Source of the DNA: Sandaracinobacteroides sayramensis
GTDB taxonomy: Bacteria > Pseudomonadota > Alphaproteobacteria > Sphingomonadales > Sphingomonadaceae
DNA length: 64,000 nucleotides
Direction of reading: 5' to 3'
Assembly: GCF_022014495.1 (NCBI RefSeq)
Contig: NZ_JAKLSQ010000001.1
Location: 410,739-474,738 of the forward strand
Part shown: piece after piece, positions 42,336 through 50,329 of the stretch
Layout: each line of letters starts with the position of its first letter
Position numbering within the stretch: the stretch's first letter is position 1
Made by a program: the position numbers and the translations under genes
The notes under the pieces: model-generated
The model's input: the letters and a program-made list of their open reading frames with translations, nothing else
Told to the model about the DNA's origin: nothing
Databases searched by the model: none

Positions 42336-42704
42336 TCAGAGCGGCGCCCCGATCTCGACGGACCAGCCGTCGAAATTCACCTCGCCGCCCGGTTCCAGCA
42401 CCTGCTCCGGGCAGGTCGTCACATAGAGAAGCCGCCCGGCCGTCCTGTCGATCAGCGCCACATGGTTCGCCGCCCCGGCCGCCGCCACCGGCACCGCGGC
42501 CTTGGCGGCGATCGCGATCCGCCGGCCTGAGGCATTGCCCGGCCCGATCGCGAAGTCAGCCTCCCCCAGCACCGTCTCCGCCAGCCGCCCGGCCATCGCC
42601 TCCGCATAGTCCGCCGGCCGCGCCGGCACCGCCAGCATGTGCGTTGCCGCCGCGATTGCCCGGAGCGCGCCATCCAGCACCTCCGGGGCCACCCATTTCC
42701 CCAT
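42336..42704 (-). CDS. Small structural protein of unknown function in the GTA cluster
   Basis: The 122-residue protein starts GKWVAPEVLDGALRAIAAAT and contains VLGEADFAIGPGNASGRRIA and VNFDGWSVEIGAPL. The second half looks beta-rich. It recalls short unnamed proteins that accompany fibre adaptors in alphaproteobacterial phages, but I have no firm family. The ATG at 42704 (GGGGAG upstream) is favoured over 42719. It lies between the long beta-helix-like gene and the adaptor-like gene. Confidence 0.7.
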   Translation of the reverse strand: MGKWVAPEVLDGALRAIAAATHMLAVPARPADYAEAMAGRLAETVLGEADFAIGPGNASGRRIAIAAKAAVPVAAAGAANHVALIDRTAGRLLYVTTCPEQVLEPGGEVNFDGWSVEIGAPL

Positions 42705-42734
42705 CCCAGAACTCCCCATGCCAAAGCGAATATC

Positions 42735-45299
42735 TCAGTCGCGAACGATCCGCGCCGTCCGCCCTTCCCCGTCCACCCGCAGCATCCGGCCGGCGGGCAA
42801 GGGCCAGCCCGCGCCACGCGCCGTCAGCCAGGCCGTCGTGTCCGAAACGCCGTGCGCCGCCGCTTGCGGCCGCAACCCGACCCGAAGGGAAAGCCGTGCC
42901 GCTTCACCCTGATGCGCAAGCGCGGCGCTTGCGGGCAGCAGTTGCGCCGGCGGCAAAGGCACGGCCTCCAGCGCCCCGGCGGTGAAAATCCCGCGCCGGG
43001 GCAGATTGTCGATATCGACCGCCGTCGAAGCCGCCCGCCCGCGCCCGCGCGCCGGCGAACCGGCATCCGGGCGGTAATCCCCATTTCCCGGCCCCACCGG
43101 TGCCCGCGGCCCACGGTCCGACATGTCCGACACGAAACGCAGGAACGCATTGCTTCCATATCCGGCGTAGCTGGTGTCCACCGCTGCCCCGAGGCCGAAC
43201 CAGGCGAACTGGAAATTGCTCGACTCCGTAACATTGCTGTTCGCATGCACATTGCCCGCAAAGCCGACGCCGTAGAGATACTCCCACTCGGCGGTCAGAC
43301 TGCCGTCGCGGTTGAAGATATCCCCCTTCTTCGCATGCCGGCCGAACAGGTTGTTGCGCAGGGAGTTGCCGATATGCGCCAGGTCGGTATAGGGCGCGCC
43401 CAGCGCGCCCCCATTGTAGCAGCCGTTCCAGCCGTTGCCCTGCAGCGTATTGCCTTCGATCACGCTGTCCTGCAGTTGTTCCGGGCTGCTTTCGCCCATG
43501 CTCCATATCCGGGTGGACGATACCCCGCGGGACCGTTCGCACAGGCAGTTGACCATGGCGAAGCGAAGATGGTTCACGGGATCGCCGGTCACGCCCGCGC
43601 CGCTGTCGCGCGATCCCTGGACGTTCACGAAACGCCCCGCCCAGTCCATTGCCCGGCAGCCCCACAGCATCGCATCGCTGTTGGTCAGGGTCGAAAGCCC
43701 CCAGGTGGCGAAAGCCGGCGCCGAACCCGTGTCGCGCGTCGGGAAGAGCGGGTCGGCGCATTTCGACGAACTGATATGCACCACCGCCGAAGCCGAACGG
43801 CTGTGCTCGCAATTGCGCATCAGCAGGAAGCGAAGGCTGGAACCTTCCGGGCCGACCCCGTAGCGCCACCAGCGCATCCGCGTGGCGGACATGCGCGCAT
43901 AACCCGTCGGCGAGGAGGCACTCACCGGAGGGGTGGTGCTCGCCTCGAAGCCCGGCTTGCCCCGCAGTTCCACATTCTCAAAGTGCCAGAGCGCCCCACC
44001 CAGAGAGGCTTCCCCGGCCTCCACGGTCAGATTCCGCAACCAGAAACGCCCCGCCCGTTTCGTCGGCGAGGTGCCGCCGGAGCGCCAGATGCAGTTAGCC
44101 CTCGGGTCGCTGTCCGAAGGATCCCCCTCGATCCGTATCCGGCCCTCGTTGCAGGCCAGCCCGGAGGTCACCGCCGTCTCGCCCCAGCCGTGCACGCCCG
44201 GCGCCAGAGTCACCGTCGTCCAGTCCGCGGCCCGCTGCGTATCGGCCGCCCAGCCATTGCGTTCAGGCAGGGCGTAGTTCCTCAGATAAAGGGCCTGGAA
44301 CGCCGTCGAGATATCCGCCGCCCGTCGCCCGGCCTTCGCCTCCGCCAACGAGCCGCCAACGGTCACCGCCGCCGCATCGGTCGATCCGCTCGCCGCATCC
44401 ACATAGACATGGCCGTTCGGATAGAGCGTGCCGTCGGGATCGTAACAGACCATCAGCGGCGAAGCCCAGGCCGTAGGCAACCCATCGGTCGCATCGGTGG
44501 AATGCCCCGCCCCGGTCGAGCGCGAAGCCCCGATCCAGGGAAACTCCTCGCGGTGCAGCGTCACCGGCCCGGGGCTCAGCCCGGAAAGGTCGATCTCGCC
44601 CCCCCAGCACAGCAGATTGTCGCCATGCTGCGCAGACACGCGGTCCCGCGCAAACCAAAATTCCTTCGCCAGCACCCCGTCCGTCGCGGTGATCTTCATC
44701 GCCGCCAGCGCCTGATGCAAGGATGTCCCAAAATGCCGGGGATGGTGCGCCGCCACGATCACATCCACGTCCATCCGCGTGGTGCCGCGCACCAGCGCGA
44801 ACGAAGGCTGCGCCCAGCGCGAAATGGCCACCGGCAATGCCCGCGTCGAGCCATTCGCCACCGCCCCGACCAGCGCCTCGCCGCCGCCCGGCTTCCAGCC
44901 GGCCGCGAACCGCGCGCCCGTCACCACGTCGCCGGCATAGACCCGCCCGGAAAGCGCCAGCCGAAGCGTCCGCGTGCCATCGCCATGATCGGTTTCGTCC
45001 AACTGCGTCTGGTTCGGCCAGGGCCGCCGCAACGCCTTCACCGCCACCAGAAGCTCGGAATCCCCCACGGACGGAACGGCCCGTCCGCCCTCGCGGGCAA
45101 AGCCCTGCCGCACCACGCTAAGCCGCACCCGCGCCGCGCCATCGGGGTCCAGCGCGAACTGCTCCACGCCGTTCAGCAGGAACCGTCCCTCGACGCGATC
45201 GTCGCCGCCGTGGCTCCAGGCGCCCGCCGTCGCGGCCCAGTCGCCGCGCACGGCCAACACCCACCCATTGGCCTCGACCGCCGCAGACAGGATTCCCAT
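42735..45299 (-). CDS. Large beta-helix-like protein inserted between capsid and connector genes
   Basis: The 854-residue protein has no signal peptide. Residues 1-290 form a beta-rich N-terminal part (LAVRGDWAATAGAWSHGGDD, LPVAISRWAQPSFALV). From about 295 (YPNGHVYVDAASGSTDAAAV) to about 770 it looks like a right-handed parallel beta-helix with repeated turns such as FWLRNLTVEAGEASLGGALW, VIEGNTLQGNGWNGCYNGGA and SLRNNLFGRHAKKGDIF. The last 80 residues form another domain. Such folds occur in phage tailspikes and polysaccharide-binding or -degrading proteins. No catalytic site can be named. Placed directly after the capsid gene on the same strand, it is a candidate head spike or adhesion protein. 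Confidence 0.75.
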   Translation of the reverse strand: MGILSAAVEANGWVLAVRGDWAATAGAWSHGGDDRVEGRFLLNGVEQFALDPDGAARVRLSVVRQGFAREGGRAVPSVGDSELLVAVKALRRPWPNQTQLDETDHGDGTRTLRLALSGRVYAGDVVTGARFAAGWKPGGGEALVGAVANGSTRALPVAISRWAQPSFALVRGTTRMDVDVIVAAHHPRHFGTSLHQALAAMKITATDGVLAKEFWFARDRVSAQHGDNLLCWGGEIDLSGLSPGPVTLHREEFPWIGASRSTGAGHSTDATDGLPTAWASPLMVCYDPDGTLYPNGHVYVDAASGSTDAAAVTVGGSLAEAKAGRRAADISTAFQALYLRNYALPERNGWAADTQRAADWTTVTLAPGVHGWGETAVTSGLACNEGRIRIEGDPSDSDPRANCIWRSGGTSPTKRAGRFWLRNLTVEAGEASLGGALWHFENVELRGKPGFEASTTPPVSASSPTGYARMSATRMRWWRYGVGPEGSSLRFLLMRNCEHSRSASAVVHISSSKCADPLFPTRDTGSAPAFATWGLSTLTNSDAMLWGCRAMDWAGRFVNVQGSRDSGAGVTGDPVNHLRFAMVNCLCERSRGVSSTRIWSMGESSPEQLQDSVIEGNTLQGNGWNGCYNGGALGAPYTDLAHIGNSLRNNLFGRHAKKGDIFNRDGSLTAEWEYLYGVGFAGNVHANSNVTESSNFQFAWFGLGAAVDTSYAGYGSNAFLRFVSDMSDRGPRAPVGPGNGDYRPDAGSPARGRGRAASTAVDIDNLPRRGIFTAGALEAVPLPPAQLLPASAALAHQGEAARLSLRVGLRPQAAAHGVSDTTAWLTARGAGWPLPAGRMLRVDGEGRTARIVRD

Positions 45300-45377
45300 C
45301 GGCCCAAACCCCTCGTCCGAAAAAAGGGGGGGGCGAAGCCGCCCTCCCAGTCACCCTCGCCGCCCGAAAAGCCCGGC

Positions 45378-46535
45378 TCAGGTCGCCGAGAAGCGCATCA
45401 GCTTCAGCGCCTCGCTGTTCACCAGCGCCCCGCCCACGCGGCGGGTGGCGTAGAAATGCACGAAAGGCTTGTTCGAATAGGGGTCGCGCAGCACGGCGGT
45501 CTCCCCGCGCTCGGCGATCACATAGGCCGAGCGGAACTGCCCGAATCCGATCGACAGGCTGTTGGCGCCGATGTCGGGCATCGCGTCCACCTCCACCACC
45601 GGATAGCCGAGCAGGGTCGAGGCCTCGCCCTCCTGCAAACCGTTCCGCCAGATGAAGTCGCCGGTCGTGTCCTTGAACTTGCGGATCACCGAAATGGTGT
45701 TCGAGTTCATCACCCACACAGCGCCCTGGCGATAGGGCGAGCGCAGCGCATGCACCAGGTCCACCAGCCTGTCCGCCGGATTGGCCGCCGCAAAGCCCCC
45801 CGCGGCGCCAGAGGCAACGAACTGCACCGTCCCGAACGGCCGCGTCGCGTCGCCGGTCGCCGCCACCGGATAGGTCAGGAAGCCCTTGGGCTGCCCGGCG
45901 CCGGTGCCGGAAACAAAGGCCACACCCTCGGCGCGGGCGAACTCGGTGGCGATCTCGTTCGCCAGCCAGCCCTCCACGTCGAACTGGGCATCGTCCAGCA
46001 TCGGCTGCGTCGCCGCCGGATTGGCGTAGATCTCGCCCATCGGCGGCGCCACCTCGCTGAAGGCCGGAGTCGCCGTCTCCGGCCGCGCGCCGGCTTCCGC
46101 CACCCAGCCAGAGGCGACACCGCCCACCGCCACCAGCTTGCGGTAATTGGCGCTGCCCACCTTCACCACATCGGCGATGGCGCGAATGGGCGAGATCGTC
46201 TTCAGCGTCGCCTCGATGCGCTGGTCGATCTCCAGCGGCACCGCCAGCCCTCCTTCGCCGGCCACGCCGACGGAAAGCCGCTTCGCCTCGAAGCCCGCCT
46301 CGATCCCCTTGCGCAGATAGCCGTCACCGAAACTGCTCCCGGCAAAACTCCGCCCGGCCGGCGCCGCACGCGGCGGCACGCTCGCCATCTTGCGCGAGAA
46401 TTGCTCCAGTTCCTGCTTCACTTCCGCCCGCAGGCTCTCGCGGATTTCCGCGCCCAGCATTTCCAGACCGGCGCGCACGTCAGCCGGCGTCTCCTCCGCG
46501 GTCACCACCGCGTCGGCCTTGGTTTCATATGCCAT
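45378..46535 (-). CDS. GTA major capsid protein (HK97 fold, g5)
   Basis: The 385-residue protein has a helical N-terminal delta (scaffold) region (LEMLGAEIRESLRAEVKQEL), then the HK97 capsid core from about residue 95: GGLAVPLEIDQRIEATLKTI, SPIRAIADVVKVGSANYRKL, GWVAEAGARPETATPAFSEV, and GTGAGQPKGFLTYP. The delta region is removed by the neighbouring protease. The 77 bases after the stop contain no gene; then the beta-helix-like gene starts. Confidence 0.95.
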   Translation of the reverse strand: MAYETKADAVVTAEETPADVRAGLEMLGAEIRESLRAEVKQELEQFSRKMASVPPRAAPAGRSFAGSSFGDGYLRKGIEAGFEAKRLSVGVAGEGGLAVPLEIDQRIEATLKTISPIRAIADVVKVGSANYRKLVAVGGVASGWVAEAGARPETATPAFSEVAPPMGEIYANPAATQPMLDDAQFDVEGWLANEIATEFARAEGVAFVSGTGAGQPKGFLTYPVAATGDATRPFGTVQFVASGAAGGFAAANPADRLVDLVHALRSPYRQGAVWVMNSNTISVIRKFKDTTGDFIWRNGLQEGEASTLLGYPVVEVDAMPDIGANSLSIGFGQFRSAYVIAERGETAVLRDPYSNKPFVHFYATRRVGGALVNSEALKLMRFSAT

Positions 46536-46581
46536 TTTTCACTTTCTCCCAGCTGGCCTATCCGGCCGCCCAACCCGCGCG

Positions 46582-46983
46582 TCAGCCCACAGAAAGAACC
46601 CGCGCCTCCTCATGCATCGGCAAGGTCACCACCGAGCATTCGATCAATTCCAGCCGCAGCAATTCCCGCCCGCCGCCCGGCCGCCGCCGCGCCGACTTCA
46701 CGCGATAGCCAAAGGACAGCCCATCGACGGCGCCGCTCCGCAGCAACGCCAGCGCATCCTCGCCATCCCGGCACCCGGGGCTGACGGCGGCCAGCATCTT
46801 CAGCCCATGCCCGTCTTCGGACAGGCCCAGCACCCGCCCGATCGGGCGCGAAGGGTCATGCTGCCACAGCAGCGGCACAGCGGCCGGCGCCCCCACGAAC
46901 GCCCGGCGCCGCACCACATCGCCCTGCCGGTCGGGCACATCGAAACGGCTCACATAGCCGGTCAGCCGCACCTCAGAGCCCAT
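46582..46983 (-). CDS. GTA prohead protease (HK97 family, peptidase U35, g4)
   Basis: The 133-residue serine protease has the HK97 catalytic triad: His42 in LLWQHDPSRPIG, Ser90 in VDGLSFGYRV and Glu115 in LELIECSVVTLP. It matures the capsid. The start overlaps the portal gene by 11 bases. It is short but complete. Confidence 0.94.
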   Translation of the reverse strand: MGSEVRLTGYVSRFDVPDRQGDVVRRRAFVGAPAAVPLLWQHDPSRPIGRVLGLSEDGHGLKMLAAVSPGCRDGEDALALLRSGAVDGLSFGYRVKSARRRPGGGRELLRLELIECSVVTLPMHEEARVLSVG

Positions 46984-48100
46984 CCCGGCCCCCCTTCCCG
47001 ACAGGCGCCCAGCCCAGAATCTCGCGTTTCTCGTCGTCGCTCAGGAAGGTGGCGTCGCCCACATGCCGCCAGAGCCGCTCGCGGTCGGCCCAAAGCGCCG
47101 GCACCAGATCCAGGTCCGGCTCCAGCCTCAAGCCAGGCCACCATAGCCCCAGATGCCGCGAAAGCCCGTCCAATATCCGCCCCAGCATCGGCAGGATCGT
47201 CAGCCGCCACAGCGCCACATTGGCCTCGGCGTAATTGGCGTGCGTCGAATCGCCGGGCAGCCCCAGCAGCATCGGCGGCACGCCGAAGGCCAGCGCCACA
47301 TCCCGCGCCGCCGCTTCCCGCGCCTTCTGGAAATCCATTTCCGCCGGTGTCAGCGAAAGCGCCTGCCACTTCAGCCCGCCCTCCAGCAGCATCGGCCGCC
47401 CGGCGTTGGAGGCGCCCTGGAACCCCGCCTCGATCTCGGCCGCCAGCCGCTCGAACTGCTCGGGCGAAAGCACCCCATCCTCGCTGTCCAGCACCAGCGC
47501 CCCCGAAGGCCGGGCGGCGTTGGCGATCAGCGAGCGGTTCCACCGCCCGGCCGCCTGCAACAGCGCCACCGGCTCACTCGCCGCCTCCAGCGCCCCAAGC
47601 CCCAGATGGTCGTCCAGCGGATTCACCGCCTTCAGATGCAAAACCCCCGGTTCCAGGGCATCGCCCTCCGCCGGCAACCGCTGCACCCGCCCGCCCAACT
47701 GATAGGCCCAGCTTTGCGGCCGTCCATCGGCATCCGTCTCCAGCCGCATCCGCTCCGGCCGCAGCAGCCAAAGCTCACCCGGCCGCCCGCCCAGATCCAG
47801 CCCCACCTGCACATGGGCATTGCCGGCCAGCAGCAGGTTGGTGGCGATCCCTTCCAGCAAGGCCGGAGTCACCAGCGCCAGAGACGGATGCCCCGGCTCG
47901 TTCGCTTCCAGAGTCACGCTCGCCAGCCCCTCGGCCACCAGCCGCACGGCCCGCAACGCCACCGGATTGCGAAGCGCCGCGCGCACCTGCCCCTCATAGG
48001 AGGCCGGAACCTCGGCCCCGCCGGCCGCCACCGCCCACGGCCGCACGGCGTGCAGAGACTTCCGCCCGGCGCCGCCAAGCCAGCGCCGCGCCCAGTTCAA
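46973..48100 (-). CDS. GTA portal protein (g3)
   Basis: The 375-residue protein is of the HK97 portal family: ALVTPALLEGIATNLLLAGN, HVQVGLDLGGRPGELWLLRP, HLKAVNPLDDHLGLGALEAA, and AFGVPPMLLGLPGDSTHANY followed by AEANVALWRLTILPML. The start is TTG at 48100, overlapping the stop of the small upstream gene as TTGA, with GGAG seven bases before. It forms the DNA gate of the head. Confidence 0.95.
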   Translation of the reverse strand: MNWARRWLGGAGRKSLHAVRPWAVAAGGAEVPASYEGQVRAALRNPVALRAVRLVAEGLASVTLEANEPGHPSLALVTPALLEGIATNLLLAGNAHVQVGLDLGGRPGELWLLRPERMRLETDADGRPQSWAYQLGGRVQRLPAEGDALEPGVLHLKAVNPLDDHLGLGALEAASEPVALLQAAGRWNRSLIANAARPSGALVLDSEDGVLSPEQFERLAAEIEAGFQGASNAGRPMLLEGGLKWQALSLTPAEMDFQKAREAAARDVALAFGVPPMLLGLPGDSTHANYAEANVALWRLTILPMLGRILDGLSRHLGLWWPGLRLEPDLDLVPALWADRERLWRHVGDATFLSDDEKREILGWAPVGKGGRDGL

Positions 48101-48315
48101 GACTCGTCTCCGCCGCGCCCGGCCTCACCCGTCGCCACCAGCCCGCCGCCGACGATCAGCGAAATCGCCTGCACCAGCCCCTGCGCCTGCATCGGGTCGG
48201 AGCCAAGCACCACCGCGATGGTCGCCAACCCCACCCAGGTCGAAGGCTCCCGCACGCGCGTCTTCAGCCAGGCCGCGAAGGCGATCAGCCCCGGCCCGTT
48301 GCAATCCTTCTGCAT
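48097..48315 (-). CDS. Small two-helix membrane protein between terminase and portal
   Basis: The 72-residue protein has two hydrophobic stretches (STWVGLATIAVVLG and LVQAISLIVGGGLVAT) and charged ends. Its layout recalls small holin-like phage proteins with an EPSTWxGLA start, but a holin role is only a guess. It begins 12 bases after the terminase stop and overlaps the portal start. RcGTA has no clearly equivalent membrane protein at this place. Confidence 0.7.
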   Translation of the reverse strand: MQKDCNGPGLIAFAAWLKTRVREPSTWVGLATIAVVLGSDPMQAQGLVQAISLIVGGGLVATGEAGRGGDES

Positions 48316-48327
48316 CCCGCTCTCCCG

Positions 48328-49620
48328 TCAGTGCCCCAGCACACGCACCCCCGGGCCGGCCTTGCGCCCGCCCAGCATCAAATCCGTCAGCGCCCACACC
48401 AGCGCGTCGGCGCGATCGGGCGAGCTCCCGGGCCCGACATAGCCGCCGCCCAGCATCAGGCCGCACATCTCGTCTTCCAGCTCCGCGAACATCCCCACAT
48501 GCCGCACCCGCCCGGCCGCATAGAGCGCCGAAACCGGCTCCGCCCGGGCCGACTTCCCCCGGCTCGCCTTCACCTGCTTCACCGGCAGCGCCAGATCGAC
48601 GGCCCGCAGGGTCGCCTCCACCATGTCGCCGCCATTGTTCGTCTCCACCACCACCCGGTCGGCCTCGAACCGCGCCCGGGCAGAGGCCACCGCCCGCGCC
48701 CAGGTCTCCGGCGGCGCCGCCGAAAGGCTCGCATCCGCCAGCACATAGGCGACACCCGCCGCATCCAGCCCGGCCACCACGATCCCGCAGCCCCCCGGCC
48801 CGGCCGGCGGGTCCACCCCCACCACCACGCGCCGCAGTTCCGGCGCTTCGGCCACCCGGCAGCTATCCAGCCCGTCCCGGCTCCACAGCGCCCCTTCGCG
48901 ATCCTCCAGCAGCTCGCCCAGCAGTTCCTGCCGCCCCAGCGCGGTCCCGGCATAAGCGGCATGCACATCGGCCAGAAAGGCCGGCGGCAGATTGGCGCGG
49001 TTGTCGAAGGTAGACCCCCGCGTCACCGCCACCCCATCCCCCGCCTGCAACTGCCGCAGAAAGGCGAGCGGCCGGGGCGTGGTGGTCACCACCGCCCTCG
49101 GCCGCTCGCCCAGCCGCAGCCCCATTCTCAAGTTCGCCCAAACCTCGGCCGGTTTCGGCCAGGCGGCGATCTCGTCGCACCACGCGAAATGGAACTGCGG
49201 CCCCCTCAGCGAATCCGGCTCCACCGCCGAAACCAGAGAGGCCATCGCCCCGTTCGGCCAACGCACTTCCCGCCGCGTCGCCCGCCACTCCGGCCTCATC
49301 CCGTCCGGTGCCACCACCAGAAGCCCGGATTCGCCCTCCAGCATCACCGCCAGCGCGTCATGCGCCGTCGGTCCCACCAGCGCGAAACGGGCACCCGGGT
49401 GCAACGCCGCCTGCGCCGTCACCCACTCGGCCCCCGTCCGCGTCTTTCCAAACCCCCGCCCGGCCAGAATCAGCCAGACGGCCCAGTCGCCTTCAGGCGG
49501 CAGTTGCGAAGGCCGCGCCAGCCAGCGCCAGTCCCGCGCCACCCCCGCCCGCCGTTCCGGCGCGATGCCTTCCAATATGCGCGCCCGCTCCGCATGGGGC
49601 AGCCGCACCAGCCGCTCCAT
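48328..49620 (-). CDS. GTA terminase large subunit (g2)
   Basis: The 430-residue DNA packaging ATPase has Walker A LAGRGFGKTRTGAEW (residues 54-60) and Walker B FHFAWCDEIAAW (Asp/Glu 149/150). The C-terminal nuclease part includes VGVDPPAGPGGCGIVVAGLD with the first metal-binding Asp and ADALVWALTDLML at the end. The ATG at 49620 is proposed; an in-frame GTG at 49641 is possible. It packages headfuls of host DNA in GTAs. Confidence 0.94.
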   Translation of the reverse strand: MERLVRLPHAERARILEGIAPERRAGVARDWRWLARPSQLPPEGDWAVWLILAGRGFGKTRTGAEWVTAQAALHPGARFALVGPTAHDALAVMLEGESGLLVVAPDGMRPEWRATRREVRWPNGAMASLVSAVEPDSLRGPQFHFAWCDEIAAWPKPAEVWANLRMGLRLGERPRAVVTTTPRPLAFLRQLQAGDGVAVTRGSTFDNRANLPPAFLADVHAAYAGTALGRQELLGELLEDREGALWSRDGLDSCRVAEAPELRRVVVGVDPPAGPGGCGIVVAGLDAAGVAYVLADASLSAAPPETWARAVASARARFEADRVVVETNNGGDMVEATLRAVDLALPVKQVKASRGKSARAEPVSALYAAGRVRHVGMFAELEDEMCGLMLGGGYVGPGSSPDRADALVWALTDLMLGGRKAGPGVRVLGH

Positions 49621-49721
49621 CAACGAAAGCTCCCGCCCCACCCGGCCTCCCGATAACCATCATTGTCCTCAAGAGCGGACGACCCCGGCCGAACCCGCAA
49701 TTCTCGAGCATGCCGATTCCA

Positions 49722-50243
49722 TTATTCCATAGCGTCACGATTGTCAATATGAAAAATACCATATTGGTTTTCATAGTGCGCCACGAGCCGATCCAGCGCC
49801 AACCCCAGCACCAGCTTCCCGGCCCGTGTCGGCCAGCCCAGCCCCTTCTCGGCCTCGGCCAGCCCCTCGCCTTCGCAGGCCACCCGCCACAAGATATCGG
49901 AAAGCCCGGCGCCCGCGGCCGCCATCGCCGAATCGAATCGCCGCTTCGCGTCGATCGCCCCCAGCGCCTGCCCCTGCGCACCCGCCCCGCCGCGCTCGCG
50001 CCCACCGGCCGGCGCCACATCCCAGCGCATCGTCACCCGCGCGGAAAGCCCGGCGCGCGCATGATCGCCGCGCAACCGCTCGCCCGCGGCCACCTGCCGG
50101 GGCGTCAGCATTCCCCGCCGCGCCAGCCAGCCCAAAGGCGATTCGGCAAGGTTCACCGCCACCATCTGCCGGTCCACCGCATCCGAAGGCGCCAGAATCT
50201 GGCGGACGATCTCACGATTCGGATAGTCTTCAGCTTCAATCAC
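49722..50243 (-). CDS. DUF6456 protein upstream of the terminase (candidate g1/small terminase position)
   Basis: The 173-residue protein ends with a DUF6456 motif: AIDAKRRFDSAMAAAGAGLS, DILWRVACEGEGLAEAEKGL, GWPTRAGKLVLGLALDRLVA. Such domains occur in alphaproteobacterial regulators. It occupies the g1 position next to the terminase, so it may be a small terminase or a cluster regulator. The start is GTG at 50243 (AAGGAGAGG upstream). The coding end and the 80 bases up to the terminase gene are notably AT-richer. It is divergent from the XRE regulator. Confidence 0.75.
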   Translation of the reverse strand: MIEAEDYPNREIVRQILAPSDAVDRQMVAVNLAESPLGWLARRGMLTPRQVAAGERLRGDHARAGLSARVTMRWDVAPAGGRERGGAGAQGQALGAIDAKRRFDSAMAAAGAGLSDILWRVACEGEGLAEAEKGLGWPTRAGKLVLGLALDRLVAHYENQYGIFHIDNRDAME

Positions 50244-50245
50244 AT

Positions 50246-50316
50246 GGCCTCTCCTTCTTCAGACTCGACAAGAAGAGGCCTTTGCCATAATGGTAACCCT
50301 GTAGGACATCGAGTAA
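50246..50316. promoter_or_regulatory. Divergent control region between DUF6456 and XRE genes
   Basis: The 86-bp gap contains an inverted repeat (GGCCTCT..TTCTT at 50247 on, AAGAAGAGGCC at 50270-50280) and a GGTAACC palindrome followed 13 bases later by GAGTAACC. These are plausible operator sites for the XRE protein; no experimental support. Confidence 0.4.
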
Positions 50317-50329
50317 CCGGAGCATAAGA

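Noticed and set aside
42639-46784. Open plus-strand frame of 1381 codons across capsid and beta-helix genes
   Set aside because: Antisense to the capsid, beta-helix and protease genes; composition typical of GC-rich shadow frames.
46390-49656. Open plus-strand frame of 1088 codons across portal and terminase
   Set aside because: Antisense to genes with clear catalytic motifs; no domain of its own.
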